A stretch of DNA of 64,000 nucleotides from Ramazzottius varieornatus (GCA_001949185.1 BDGG01000008.1:1237648-1301647); one strand, 5' to 3'. Shown: positions 51,161 to 63,369, counted from the stretch's first letter. Notes: generated by a model from the letters alone, not told the origin. Numbers and translations: made by a program.

Positions 51161-52356
51161 TTAATAAGGCTTGAATTTTCTCGAAGCTTTCATTTGTGCA
51201 ACCTTTTGCTTATCTTCTTCAAATCTTCTTCGAAGGTCCGTCAACTCTGCAGTACACAAAACCCACCTAATGTTAGAACTGAACCAGTAAAACTGCCAAA
51301 AACAGATATGCACCGAACTTACGTTTCACTTTTCCTTCCCGGACCTGAAACTTGTAGAAATCCTGAAGCTCCTGAAAGAAAATACAACATAGACAGTTTT
51401 CCCGTGACGATCATAGTCGGCCACCTTCAGGCTTATTGCCCTACCTTTTCTGAGTTTTTTTTCTTGACAGCAGACTCGGCAGCCTCGCTAGTAACCTTTT
51501 CCTGCCTTGTACCTCGTTTCTTGCCCACTCTGGTTACCGTCACCCAGCCGTCTTCGTCAGGTTCGCCAAGGTTCTGCTTGACCTTTTGTTGTTCTGCTTC
51601 TTGCCTGGTGTCATATGCTTCCATATACTCGTCAATTTCCCTTTTGAGGTCCACTAAACTAGGCAGAGGGCGTTTCTTCTGATCCATCCATGCTATATAT
51701 AACCGAAGACCGTCTACTCCCGGTTGCGGTACGCGAACGGACCAACGAAAATTTTGAAGACTAGAACTAACCTGCAATTCCCGTCTTCACACGAGAAGCT
51801 TCTGTGGACAGTATTTGAGGGTCGTGCTTCGCGGACACAAATTTCAGGAACTTCTCAAGTCCTTTGGAAGAGTGAAACACAACGATGGCTATTTTATCCA
51901 CCTGTTGAAGAACAATTAAAACTATGGTACATCTTCTCAACGAAAAGTGAAGGCTCCAAGCTAAATGACCTTGTACCTGCAGAGGAGGTTGATCCACCCA
52001 TCTGAAAATGTCAGACTCGGTCTTAGGAGGGTCTTCGGAAGTCAGGTCGTTCTGGAAGAATACCTCGTCGATTTTACCGAAGGAAGTAAACAGGTTTTCC
52101 AGCGCTGCCTGCAAGTTAGGATCGGAGAGTTAATCTCTCGGAGAGTTATCTCCTTTTCGAACTTTTCATAAAACGTTAACCGTTCGAAAGAGCTTCACGA
52201 GCTCTGACAGACCCACTTCGGTACAGTACGGTAGTATATTCAACACGGTGAGTGTTCGGTCTTCGGGTTTCCGAGCGCTCTTTGAGGCCAAGCGCTTCTT
52301 TCTCACAAAGAACTGTCTTATGGCTGTTGATGACTCGTCGAACTTCCACAGCAAAA
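51161..52356 (-). CDS. RRP7A: Ribosomal RNA-processing protein 7 homologue A
   Basis: Minus-strand exons 52356-52217, 52108-51977, 51900-51772, 51716-51445, 51371-51323 and 51246-51161; phases agree. They encode the RRM-like domain (TLTVLNILPYCTE, then AALENLFTSFGKIDEVFF, human FVLNVPPYCTEESLSRLL), VDKIAIVVFHSSKGLEKFL, the linker EIDEYMEAYDTR, the DEDGWVTVTR motif and the C-terminal LRRRFEEDKQKV then ASRKFKPY-stop (human RKFRPY). RRP7A works in the UTP-C part of the small-subunit processome and in cilia. The first coding exon (start codon) lies upstream of 52356 and could not be placed with confidence. It converges tail to tail with TAF2. Confidence 0.9.
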
Positions 52357-52954
52357 CTGCAAAAATGTAAGCCAGTGATAAGATCATCTTCGGCATGTAC
52401 CAACTACCAAGCGACCCAGCATGTACGATCAAGCACGCGCACGGAAACCATACTTTCCAGCCATCTGTACTAACCGTGAAAGTCCATCTCTTGTCAGCCC
52501 ACTTCCACCTTTCCCACCTTTCCCACCTTTCCCAAAGGATGATAAGTTTTCGGGATTACCGGATCGCCCCAGGTGTCCCGCCGGCGAACGTCAAGCTGAA
52601 GATTGAGAAGATACGAGAATGCTCGATCAAATAGGTTGAACCGTAACTGTAACTTCCTCTGAGTCAAGATTTAACAATTAACATTGTCCAATTCGAATGC
52701 AGTATCGAGGAAATTGCGATCTAACTTCCGGTTGTACCGGAATTGCCAAAAACGACGTACACAGTCCGCCCTTCTGAAGCAGGGGGATTAGGTTATTGGA
52801 CAATCCTGAGTGCGTGACGTCAATCGGAAACTTCATTATTGATTGGCGTTGTTGGAAATTTTGAAGCGTGGCATTTTTGTCCTTTTCGTTCCTCAAAGAT
52901 CTTCAGCGTTTTCTTCGCAGGTTGTCTCGACTCGGACCACGGAGGACAATCAAG

Positions 52955-53293
52955 ATGGCAAGCCTGGGAGACATTGTCGTGAAGCTGTATGATGAATACC
53001 GTGTGCGCACGCCGAAGAAGCTCAAGCTGATCGACGCGTACTTGCTCTACATCCTCCTGACTGGAATCATCCAGTTCCTGTACTGCACCCTCGTCGGCAC
53101 GTTCCCCTTCAACTCTTTCCTCAGCGGCTTTATCTCTACCGTAGCCTGCTTCATCCTGGGAACATGTCTCCGCATGCAAGTTAACCCGGAGAATAAGGTG
53201 CAGTTCGGACATATCAGTCAAGAGCGAGCTCTGGCCGACTTCATCTTTGCGCATGTCATCTTGCACTTGGTTGTCATGAACTTCATCGGTTAA
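52955..53293 (+). CDS. DAD1: Oligosaccharyltransferase subunit DAD1
   Basis: Single exon, 112 residues, the standard DAD1 length (113). It starts [20 protein letters not shown] and contains [36 protein letters not shown], then [16 protein letters not shown] and the invariant end [20 protein letters not shown]. Three membrane helices. It is a subunit of the ER oligosaccharyltransferase that transfers N-glycans to nascent proteins; loss causes apoptosis. The ATG used matches the family; an upstream in-frame extension does not. Confidence 0.97.
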   Translation: MASLGDIVVKLYDEYRVRTPKKLKLIDAYLLYILLTGIIQFLYCTLVGTFPFNSFLSGFISTVACFILGTCLRMQVNPENKVQFGHISQERALADFIFAHVILHLVVMNFIG

Positions 53294-53465
53294 GATTTTG
53301 AATCATGGATGTAAACCGCCTCCTCGGCCGTAGTTATACCTTCTTCATGCACTTTTGTTCTTTTCTAACCGTACTGCAAGTGTATCTTTGTCGATGGACT
53401 ACAGTAGTTACACTACATATGTGACATGTCATGTGACATGCAGTATGTATGGGGCTTCTTCTAAC

Positions 53466-54916
53466 TAGAGCTGTAAAAAACCAGACCAGACCACTTGGAA
53501 AGTAGTTTATATGGTTTATGAGGTTCGTGGTTTAACATCCAAACCGAACCATCTCCAACCATATGGCATCTCAAACCAAACCACTCAAACCGGTTTCGAT
53601 CACGCACCAAACTATATAAACCAGTGGTTTATAGTTTAATATGGTTTGCGGTAGTGCTGGGATAAATATGATATGTCGTATCTTATCGAAATATATCGCA
53701 TCACATTGATTCGATATGTCAAAAATATCATATCGAAATATCGACATGGACGGTATATCGCTGAGCGGAATATGATAAATGAAAATATCATATCGCGGTA
53801 TATCGATATATTTCTGATATATCGATAAATCGAAAACCCGCATTCGAGAATCGGAACTTCGGAAGTCAATACTCCGGTTCGGTAACGCGCAGGCAGCGCA
53901 GCCTTACTCGTAATGTAACGCGCACATGCATCCAAGCTGACTTCAGAGAAGTGAACAGTCGGCGTACCTACGTGCGCAACGACAGACCTTGGTAGATTGA
54001 GCAACGAACTTACTCGCATACACGAAGAAATCTGACTTTTGTTCGGACTCGAACGTAGTGAACGACAGCTGTTTGGTGTCTCTGTGGCCCTTTCTTGATT
54101 TCGATAGTTTTCAACATGGTACTGGCTTGATATATCGATATATCACTGCAATAAAATTCGATATATCAACAATAACATATCAGAAATGTATCATATCGAA
54201 ATATCGATACGTGGTTGGTATCTAAAACGGAATATAAATATTGAAAGATATTTATCAGAAAATATCATATCGTATTTCATCTTATTTATCCCAGCACTAG
54301 TTTGCAGTAAGGGCAGACTTCGTACGAGATCTGCGGATTCCGTGCCAGAACTCGAGCCGAAATTGGCCGTCTGGTAGTGCCAATCCTTTTCCATCCACTG
54401 CCACTGTGCGCAGCCACATCGTTCTGAGTGGCACGTGATGCACAGCTTTAACTGGGTGAGCACCGTGTCACAAGCTGCGCGACATCAGAACGCCTTCCGT
54501 CAGGTAAAAATCGCAGTTCCGGCAGTGTTGGACAACACTGCTGGTGGAAAAATGATTGCACTACCGGATGGCTTGCCATGGTGCTTCTTTAATTCCAGCA
54601 CGCGCCAGTTTTGCCTGTTTGCGTGTGTTCGTAGAGAGACCAGCCACTCTGGCTCAGTTTCTTGTTCTCGGTGGTTATCTTAGTTGTTTAGTCAAGTGAA
54701 GAAAACTGGCAGAATTTACTATGTGCTGGTGATCGGAAAGTTGTTCGCAAGCCGGTTCAAACCGGCGGTTTATGTGGTTTGGTTTAAATGGTCTGGTTCA
54801 AAATTTGGACCAAACCAGTTTTTGTAGTTTGTGGGAGAAACCATTTTCATTTAACCGGTTTGGCATGCAAACCACCACTTAAACCAAACCATATGTTCAA
54901 ACCATTAACAGCTCTA
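53466..54916. mobile_element. hAT-type non-autonomous transposon, copy 1
   Basis: Short inverted termini TAGAGCTGT and ACAGCTCTA are flanked by a perfect 8-base target duplication CTTCTAAC (53458-53465 and 54917-54924), the hAT signature. Subterminal regions are packed with AAACCA/TGGTTT motifs. It contains no transposase; a 82-codon frame at 54435-54683 recurs identically in copy 2 because the elements are nearly identical. It is interrupted by another hAT-like element at 53652-54299. Its right end lies 26 bases from the TRMU stop codon. Confidence 0.9.
53652..54299. mobile_element. hAT-type element nested in copy 1
   Basis: Inverted termini TAGTGCTGGGATAAATA and TATTTATCCCAGCACTA (17 bases, perfect), flanked by the 8-mers GTTTGCGG (53644-53651) and GTTTGCAG (54300-54307), a duplication with one mismatch. 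Subterminal parts are rich in ATATCG/CGATAT motifs. No coding content. Confidence 0.88.
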
Positions 54917-54950
54917 CTTCTAACAAAGCAAAATTCGCCTCTTCACAAAT

Positions 54951-56621
54951 TCAATTTGCAGTCTGCATTTCCTCGGGCATCTGAAAGTCTGCTTCTCGAT
55001 TCTGCGGAAAGAACTTCTGCTTTAAGTTACTTGTCGTATCAGAGTCCGTTATTCTACCACTTCCCAGACACTGGGCGCCCATATAGAACACGGCGTACTG
55101 GCCAGGCGTCATTGCGAACATTCTGTTTCTTAGTCGAACACGAATGTTTTTCTTTTCAGGATCGTCTTCACTGAAGATTATAGTTGCGGGGACTACAGGG
55201 TTGGCATGCTGAAACCGGAACTCGACGTCCATTTCCGAAGTATACTCACGGCCAAGAGGTGATGTGGGTATGCCCGATATCCAGTACATGTCTCGTACTT
55301 CGAAGGAGTCTGAATACATGGCGGGGTTATCGTGTTTCAAGGCCTAAAATAGAATGTCAAAGTTAAGGACAGCTTCTTTAATCATCTCTTGATGATTTTA
55401 CCACTAAGATATCTCGAGTTATTGAGTCCTTGTACGCCACAAAGTATGGTGCGGCCAGTCCTCCGATTAGCGCCCTCTGTCCCAGTGTATAAAACTGAAC
55501 TCCTGTAAGAAGAGATACCAGTTTGAAGCCATCGTTCCGTGAATACGGAAGACTAGGTCTTATCAGCGGAAGGTTTCGTCGATATTGTGTAGTTACCGTT
55601 ATGTCGACCGACGACTTTACCGCTATCGACGTCGATGAACCTTCCGGGCCTTTCGGGACAGTAATCCTTCATGAAAGAGCCAAAGTCCCGTTTGCCAATG
55701 AAGCAGATTCCAGTACTCTGCAATTTTCGCAATGAAAGCTGTAATGTTTCCGGCGGAAGTACATTTGGCCAGAGCAAGGAAGTACGAAGCCACTCAGCTT
55801 ACCTCTCTCTTTTTAACGATGTCTTTGAAACCCGCTTGCTTGGCTTGTGACTTTATCTGGTGCTTGAATGAGCCACCCACAGGGAACATTGTGTTCTGTA
55901 GCGCTTCTTGGGAGATTTGCGACAGAAAGAGCGTCTGGTCCTTGATCGGGTCCCGCCCTTTGTACATCTTGCAAACTACGAAGCAAACCTCGAAACTATC
56001 TCAGGCTGTGTTACGGAGCCAAGAAGTTCTAAACTCACCTATATCGGGAACCTTCTGTTCAAGGTAAGGACCGAAGGAGCTCTGGGCGTAGTGTCCCGTG
56101 GCAATTGCATCAGCACCATGTTTCTCCCGCGCATACTCGAGAAAGGAGGAAAACTTTACATGCCGGTTGCAGAGTACGTCAGGGTTGGGCGTGAGTCCGT
56201 TCTGGTAGTCTTCAATTAGCGGTCTACAAAGAGCGGAAACCCGGTTAGAAGACAAACATATGGTTGCCAGGATGCAAGACAAATTGTTATAGTTTCTTAC
56301 GTGAAAACATGGTTCCAGTACTCTTTCACGAAACTGACATCATGGAACGGTATCTTCAGTCGCTCACAAATCTCCGCGGCGTCGGCGCACTCTTTATCCG
56401 CTTGGCATTCGCCTTTCTCGTCCGCGACATCCCAGTTTCGCATGAAGACTCCCACAACGTCGAACCCTGTATGGCAAGTTCCGTACGCTGGGAAACAGTC
56501 GTATATATACGTCAACAGGACGCGAAGAAGTAAACTTACTTTGTCGTTTGAGATATAAAGCCGACATGCAACTATCGATTCCTCCGGACATGCCGCACAC
56601 CACCCGCTTGATGGCACTCAT
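54951..56621 (-). CDS. TRMU: Mitochondrial tRNA-specific 2-thiouridylase
   Basis: About six or seven minus-strand exons from ATG 56621 (exon 1 56621-56540, exon 2 56466-56301, exon 3 about 56222-56041, others to 54951). It carries the PP-loop [33 protein letters not shown], the catalytic Cys region [25 protein letters not shown], then [30 protein letters not shown] with the second catalytic Cys, and the C-terminal barrel ([21 protein letters not shown]). Human TRMU aligns block for block. It makes 2-thiouridine at the wobble position of mitochondrial tRNAs for Lys, Glu and Gln. The hAT element's target site lies in its 3' UTR. Confidence 0.92.
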
Positions 56622-57137
56622 GATCGAAAAGTTCCTTCCCACACCGAGTTTGTTGGGGACTTGACCGTGAGGAAATTCCAGCTGATCAGTGCGCTCGTCA
56701 CAATCCGACCTCTACGACGACGTATGCCGTTGTTCGTTCCAGCTCCAGGCGCCGACGCCTGTTTATCCAAAGCTGCAAGGTCCACTCTAACGCCGTATTC
56801 TGCAGATCGACAGGACTATCCGGAAGAGTTGCAATTGTGGGAGAACATCGACTGTCATCGAGATTCGAGGACTCTGGCAGAGTGTTGTGACTGTTAGAAA
56901 TCGCAATCTCGCATTTACGGCTTAACTGCAACGACGTCGCGTCGTAAGTGGGTTGATCGTTATCAACGTTTGATTGTTCAGTTCACCTTACGCTACCGGA
57001 ACTTTGAAATTCTGTACTGCCAAAGTCCGGACTCCGGACGTTCTGCAATCTCGTCTGACTTGCTCGCACATTCGAATGATAGTTGCCTCGTAGGTGGAAG
57101 GAAGGATAAATAGTAGACGTGCCCGGATAGCTCCATT
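56622..57137. other. Bidirectional spacer between TRMU and MRPL22
   Basis: About 515 bases between divergently transcribed genes. Short frames on both strands have no family match. No TATA box is convincing. Confidence 0.4.
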
Positions 57138-58041
57138 ATGGCCTCATTGAGCGCAGCGTCTGTGATTAGCTCACTGCGATGCTTGGCGATATCTCCTGTT
57201 AGAGCCACCGGAAGTCGACTTCTTTCTGCTCCTGTTACTCACTCTTCCACGATATTCTCACCTAATTCTGACCTGGCCAAGAGTGGAGTCTTCGCGACAG
57301 CGTGTTGTTTGTCCCGAGGGTTGCACACCACCACTTCAAGTCTCAAATCCTACAAAAGCTCCATGAAAACTCCGGGAGACGCGATGGACCAGCCAAAGAA
57401 GTGGAATGCATATAACAAGGTTCTACTACCTCCACAACAGCCTGTTGAAACAAGAAGACCTGCCCAAGTCTTTCACCAGCGAACTCAGATTAGAGGAAGC
57501 ACCCTCAGGATGTGGTACGCAGCCAGCGCCATTCGTGGAATGTCCATCGACGATGCGCTGGACTACTGCACATTCAGCACCAAGAAAGGTACGGAACAAA
57601 GCTGGTGAGTCGGTCACCCGTATTATCATATGGTATCAGCGGGTGACCGACTTGCCCTGTCTAGCTCGAATCTTGTTTCTGTACAGAACTTCATGCGGCA
57701 ATTACACAAATATTTCGCGTGTTCTAGCGCCCAAAATCATCAAGGAAGTTTTGCTGGAAGCTCAAGAAATGGCTCTGACACACCATAACTTCGAATTCAA
57801 GAGCAAGATGTGGGTGGCTGAATCGTTTTGTGGTAAGGGAACCATCGTTAAGGGTGTACGTCGACATGCCAGACGTCGCTTCGGGGAAGTCCGCTATGGC
57901 TTCACCCATTATTTTGTCAAGCTCGAAGAAGGCGATCCGCCAGCGCAGTACTACCTACCGACGTTCGTGAATGATCTTGACGGTCTGACTGCTGAACAAA
58001 TTACCCAACTTCGTAGACGACGTGTGGGAAGAACGTTGTAG
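57138..58041 (+). CDS. MRPL22: Mitochondrial ribosomal protein uL22m
   Basis: Two exons (57138-57588, 57728-58041), phases close, 254 residues. A long Ser/Ala/Arg-rich presequence fits mitochondrial import. The L22 domain begins after VFHQRTQIRGSTLRMWY and includes AIRGMSIDDALDYC, KKGAPKIIKEVLLEAQ across the splice, HNFEFKSKMWVAES, the tunnel loop with VRRHARRRFGEVRYGF and HYFVKLEEGDPP. Human MRPL22 matches throughout. It is a component of the large mitochondrial ribosomal subunit lining the exit tunnel. Confidence 0.95.
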
Positions 58042-58563
58042 ATGGTTTTCATCATGCTTTCTATTTCTATTCACGTCAGCGTACCTGCATTTTCTCCTGT
58101 ACTGACGGTAGCCAGTTCAGTTGGTAATCTGGAATCCATTATCCATCTGTTTATGTTCCTCATTAAAACAAAGAAAGAATGACTGACATTAAGCAGAACG
58201 GAAACTTTGTTCGTGAGTCGCAGTCGCAGCAGCCCGCAGCTAGAACTTATGGGATGAGATTCAGAAAGTCGACAGTCTACGGAGAGAAGTAATTATTTGC
58301 CAAAGGCTGAACTTCTGAACATGTTGCACTTGTATCATCGTGCAAGTCGACGGACTTACCTGCTGAGTCGAATACCATCCTGTCAGCTGAAGTAAGCGAA
58401 AGTTTCTGCTTTGACGAAAGAAAAGAAACTGCTCCAACTTCCCCACGGTTAAATCGCTGGTCACGACATCTTCCTCGTCCGTTAGCCCCTCCATCAAGAC
58501 TCTTACATCACATACATTACGTAGTAAGTAGGTAAGGATTGCCTTGTGTAATGTTGTTATGTC
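58042..58563. other. Spacer between MRPL22 and AMFR
   Basis: Holds the MRPL22 3' end (an ATTAAA near 58163 may serve as poly(A) signal) and probably the 5' UTR of AMFR. A 78-codon minus-strand frame (58261-58497) has no family match. Confidence 0.4.
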
Positions 58564-60917
58564 ATGGACATTATTGCGATTGCACGTGCCCGTATCGATC
58601 TTCCCATCTTCTCATTTTCATCTCCTGCAGAGTTCCGAGATTCTCATCCACTTTTCAGCCGGCGCAAGCTTCTCTCACGACGCGGATATCCGGAGGCTGA
58701 GGCACGAAGAGCCGAATATTCACTAAAGATGGACTTCACATGCCCCGTAGCGGAATCGCTGGATATTTGCTCGGTGGAAGATCAACCATATGGGAACGGA
58801 AGTCTCTACTCGAACTCAACTTGGGATCATAATGCGACCATCGGCCAATATCACCGGGAACCTACCCGATCCAGACTTTACTACATCTTTAGGAAAGCTG
58901 CTGCAGCTCGCGGTTTCGGGTCGGAATACCAGTCAGACTTGAGAAGGCTAATTGGAGAACGATGGAGCGATTGGATATGGGCCATATGGGTAGTCTGCCC
59001 TTTCCACGAAAATTACTGTACTCGAGGTGCTAACTTGCCTCTTGTTCTGTTTTCACAGTCCATAGCGATTCCTGGGACCATCCTACTGGGTCTATGTGCG
59101 CACTGTCTTCAGAAGAAACTGTTCAAGAGGATGCGTTTGCCTGAAAGACAGCACACCCGAGAGAAGTTGTGGAACTACGCCTTCTACAAATTCATCTTCA
59201 TATTCGGAGTGGTCAACGTCGACTCTATGGAAGAGATGATTATCTGGGTAGCGTGGTTCGTCATGCTGGGTTACGCGCATTTTTTCATCGTACTCTCCAG
59301 GGACAGGTGCGAAAGAGGAACAATAAAATGATCAGTGTTGTTATTCCGATCGAAATAGACTATTGATTATTTTTCTTTCACGTGATGGATCTTGTTCTCT
59401 GCAGGTGTGAGTACATGACGTTCTCGCCATCGCCCTGCATTACAGAACGCAAGCGAATACTGGCTTTGTTAGCGTCGATCATCGTCCTTGCCGTGGGCAT
59501 TTTAGGTCTCAGTGCCAGTCTCTTCTGTGGCGGTTTCTATCACACGGGCGTGTTTCTGGCAGCAGAAGGCGCGCTGGTTTTACTTCCCACGGTGCAAATA
59601 TTCCTTCGCTATGGGTACCATCAGTTCAGAATGCAAGGCCGTGGAGCTGTCAAGTGGGAAAACAGGACGAATTTGTACCAACATATTAGCTTCGGCATCG
59701 ACATGGGTAATCGTTATTGAAAACAACTTTTGCTTTCTCCTTAACCGATCTCTATGGTTTGTCCTCGTTTTTTGCAGGCAAATTGTCGGTGGACCTCGTT
59801 CATCACTTGCATATGATGTGGCACGTCTGCAACCTCAGCGCTTCAAGTCTGGTGATCGTCGCCCAGATCCGAAATCTTTGCGCGGAGATTTTCCGAAAGT
59901 AAGCTTACCGTAGTTCACTTCCGGTTATGAATTCATGCGACGGAGATGCTAATATTTCAGGTTTGCCCGTCACCGAAGTTACATAGCGATCAGAAGACGG
60001 CTACAACTGACGTTTCCCAGCGCCACGGCTAAAGAGATCGACAAACAGGGAGATGTTTGTTCCATCTGCTGGGACAAGATGGAGCAAGCTCGGAAGCTTC
60101 GCTGTACCCACGTCTTCCACGAGTAAGTTCAGTTTGTCTATTCTGTACCGCTTGTGGTAATCTTATTCCGCAGTCTGCATGCATTGAAATTTCACTCTCT
60201 GTTTTTTTAGGGCTTGCTTGCTGTCCTGGTTGGAGCAAGATATCTCGTGCCCAGTTTGCCGAGTTAACCTCAGCGATTCCTTCGACATGAAAAGCGCCAG
60301 GGCTGCCCACAACGCAACGAATGTCGGCAGATTTTTCGTCTTTCAAGGCTCGCGCATCAACAACTGGCTTCCCAACGTCTCCGTTACCGGTAAGACCAAT
60401 TCTAACCACATTTTAGGATGTGGTCAAGCATTCCTGGCTTTTCAGTTTCGCATCCTCTTCACGATACCTTTGGCGACGGCGGAAGTGTTGAGATCATGGC
60501 GGAGCAAGTCTTGCAGGTTTTTCCTCATGTGACATACCATGCGGTCATTCAAGACTTGCTGGAAACGGGGTCGGCAGAATCTACGATCGAGAATATTCTC
60601 AATGGAACGATCAACCTTAATCGAACAGTAAGAACATCGCTCTTTCTCTTCATCTCCGTGGTTAGCTATCGTTCTTTGGATTGTTTTAGGCTCCTCCGGT
60701 GATTGAACCTCGAGAGCCATCGCATGTACAGGTCCCCCCAACAGAACCTGGCACCGTACCGGATACGCCGGAAGCCTGGCGAGCATTGCACGTCAAGCGG
60801 AAAGAGGCTATGCTGGCGGCAGCGAGACATAAGTACATCGAGAAGATGGCCAAGGAAAGGAATGCGGAAGAAACGAGAAGGGCGCAGGCAGTGTCTCTCC
60901 AGCCCGGACTTCGGTAA
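58564..60917 (+). CDS. AMFR: E3 ubiquitin ligase AMFR (gp78)
   Basis: Eight exons (58564-58989, 59059-59306, 59405-59706, 59778-59898, 59961-60122, 60211-60389, 60446-60627, 60690-60917), all phases closing to 615 residues (human 643). Multi-span membrane part with PERQHTREKLWNYAFYKFIF (human SERQHLKDKFWNFIFYKFIF), then the RING CSICWDKMEQARKLRCTH to CPVCR, the GSRINNWLP block, a CUE domain (EQVLQVFPHVTYHAVIQDLL) and a C-terminal helix (RKEAMLAAARHKYIEKMA) where human has the p97-binding VIM-type end. It is the ER-associated degradation ligase for sterol-regulated and misfolded proteins. The first ~55 residues are not conserved; a later start or an extra 5' intron is possible. Confidence 0.93.
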
Positions 60918-61429
60918 CAGTGTCTACATACGGAGCACTGCACATACACTGATATGATTATCCTTGTAAAGCTGTGCGTCGGCTAGAAGTTTGTAGAAAC
61001 AGCTTATCATTCATTGCACTTACGCGGCTTAGTGTGGGCAGATTCTTGTTGAAGGTTTTGATCGAGGGAAGTCTTGTCTGTCTGTCTGTCTTTCTTGTGC
61101 AACGAGAAAGGGGGAGCTCACTCCGAACCATTGGAAATCATTGTAAAGACTCGCTGAGAGCTGCAATGTGAAGAAATCAAGTTGAAATTTTGTGGTAAAA
61201 CATAAAACTGGAAAAACGCTGTTTGGGTAAGATGAAGTAAGAAAAGAAATCTTTTTACGATAGCACTGTAGAAACCGAAACCTGTTGATAAAATCCGTGT
61301 CGGTTAAAAACCGACACTGATAAAATTTACCGTCAAAGCATTATGAAACGTTTCCGTCAAGCATCAAACTTCAATAAAAGAGCACGGTCCGGAATTTTGA
61401 GAGGCCCAGTTCGTATCCGATGATTCCGA
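60918..61429. other. Convergent 3' region after AMFR
   Basis: About 500 A/T-rich bases, including a GTCT tetranucleotide run (about 61076-61091) and a short hairpin GTGTCGGTTTTTAACCGACAC (about 61298-61320, variable loop). No gene recognised. Confidence 0.4.
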
Positions 61430-63269
61430 TCACTGGAGATCGCTGGGCTCATTCGCATGGGAAAGAGCTCGGATTCGCGAACGAAGAGGGTAGGCGTCAA
61501 AGTCCGTGATCTTGTGACAGATACCCATGGCAGCCGCTTGCACTCTCTTGTGAAATGACGAGGATTCCACAGGCATCGTGACAGGATCAGCATCGCGAAT
61601 GATGCGCGGAACTGCAAGCAGAATGACACAACAGTTTAACAGATTAATTGAATCCGACCGCATTACCTTTCGAAGAAACCACCGGCTTTTCGGGCTCCTC
61701 CCTGAGCTCCCGCCTCTTCACGAATGGCGGAATCTTCAACGGAATTTCTTTGGCGCATTCCGAGAGATCGTGCGGGAAGAGTTTCCGCACACGTAAAACT
61801 GCAAATCGGGTTTCTCGAGTCGCTGTTTCGGACCTTCTCCATGGCTCTGCTGGCGGCTGCCAAGCCGTGGATGTTCGTGTGAGCCATGAAGAACAGCGCC
61901 AGACGACGCTCGTAACATTCATACGGATTCTGCTTGTCCAGGTCGCGCTCGAACTCTCTCTCCTGCTTTGACTTACTGGGCGAGTCATCTGGTGTCGGAA
62001 AGTCTTTGGGTCTTCAGATGGTCCTTCCATGACGCGACTTTACCATGGTAGGATTGTCTGCTTCTTTGTCTTGGAGAGAATCTGCGTTCTCCATTGTCAA
62101 GAATTTGGCCTTGGTCGCCTGTCTCTGCAGCCACTGAAACTCATTAGTCCAAAAGACATGTTCGATGACAACATGCATCGACCAAGTGTGGGCTACTGTA
62201 CCTGAAGCCGGTACTCGGGGTTTCTCCGAGCCTTGGATCATTGCCCGTCTGGCCATTTCGGACACGGAAGTTGCAGCGGCCAGTGTGTTTGGCAGGTTGT
62301 CATCTTCAAGCTTCCCATCCGGTGTACCTACCGTCAGAGAGGTCTGGTGAAACAATTCAGGGTGAACGGTAATAAAGAAAGACTGATCGAAAACAGGCAT
62401 ACTTACATCGGATGTACATCGGATGGCGATCTTTCCGGATTTCTGTATGGTGACGGTGGGGCCGGAGTCGCCGAAACTGATCGTCGCACCTTTCTGGATT
62501 TGCGGATCGAACCTGCGAAATATCAGACGAGCGAGTTGCCGATAAAGACACCTAAACAAGCAAAAGGGTAGGATTTTCACTCACACTACTTGTTGGTAGA
62601 GGGAGTTGAGCTTGCGGAGGTTGACCTGGAATGGGAGCTCGAAAGCCGTGTAAATGCAGTTGAACCGAAGTTCGAAGACCCCGACATCCGGGTCGAGTTT
62701 GCTGAACTCCCATGCGATCTTCAGAGCGACAACGTTCACTTCCATCAGGCTAAAGGAAAAAAGACAGATTACCAACCGGAATTCTCAGTACCTCACGAGT
62801 AACTCACACGCGAAAAATTAATTCAGTGACGTACGTGAATTTTGGGAGATAACACAGTAGTACCTCTTTTGCCCAAAACACCGAACGAACCTTCCCGATT
62901 CACGTGACATTCCCCGTTGTAGAATGGAAATACGATCACCATCTATGAAACAGAAGGAAGTCAATCTGATTGTAAATTAGCCCAATATTAGATTTCAGAT
63001 CCAGAAGGGATCACCGAGCAGGGATCTTCAGTACTTACCCACTGAGAATTCTGTTTCCGGCTGAACATGGTGCCGCAGTTTGAAAGAACCGCATCCAGTG
63101 GTGCTTTGAAGGCCGCGGTCTGGGACAGCCGGAAGGTGGAGAGTACGCCCAGTCCGCTGACTTCAATATTATTCTCGAACTGGAGCAGTGAATCCTTTGG
63201 TTTAGTGGGGAACTGGGTTTGGCAGATGCTCCGCGCAAGCCTTTGCAAGTTCTTCTTCTGCACCGCCAT
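61430..63269 (-). CDS. Divergent protein with TBP-like fold, C-terminal exons uncertain
   Basis: Minus-strand exons from ATG 63269: 63269-63039, 62942-62887, 62749-62585, 62512-62407 in closed phase (186 residues), then 62343-62202 and further pieces down to 61430. The 186 residues align without gaps to the two repeats of TATA-binding proteins: VLSTFRLS, then FPFYNGECHVNREGS (TBP IFSSGKMVCTGAKS), FELRFNCIYTAFELPFQVNL (TBP DFKIQNMVGSCDVKFPIRL), FDPQIQKGATI (TBP YEPELFPGLI) and TIQKSGKIAI (TBP LIFVSGKVVL). Identity is low. The usual DNA-contacting Phe pairs are not clearly kept. The downstream pieces (ERRLALFFMAHTNIHGLAAA, VPRIIRDADPV) match nothing I know; they may be a C-terminal extension or another gene. 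One exon donor (GTTCGG) is weak. Confidence 0.45.
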
Positions 63270-63369
63270 CTTGGACAGTAGGTCGGTTCGGGATCTCGCA
63301 ACCTGCACAACACAGAAAATGATTTCCGTCACAGTTACGCTAGTATCGAACGTCCGATTGCACAAGACG

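Noticed and set aside
53400-53460. Short CACATGTCATGTGACATG symmetry before the hAT element
   Set aside because: Imperfect, short and outside the element's target duplication; could be chance.
54435-54683. 82-codon frame repeated identically at 63615-63863
   Set aside because: It lies inside the two nearly identical hAT copies. Identity follows from the recent copying of the element, and the sequence has no known domain.
61644-62030. 128-codon minus-strand frame rich in Ser, Arg and Trp
   Set aside because: The neighbouring frame (ERRLALFFMAHTNIHGLAAA) has far more natural composition, so this is probably a shadow.
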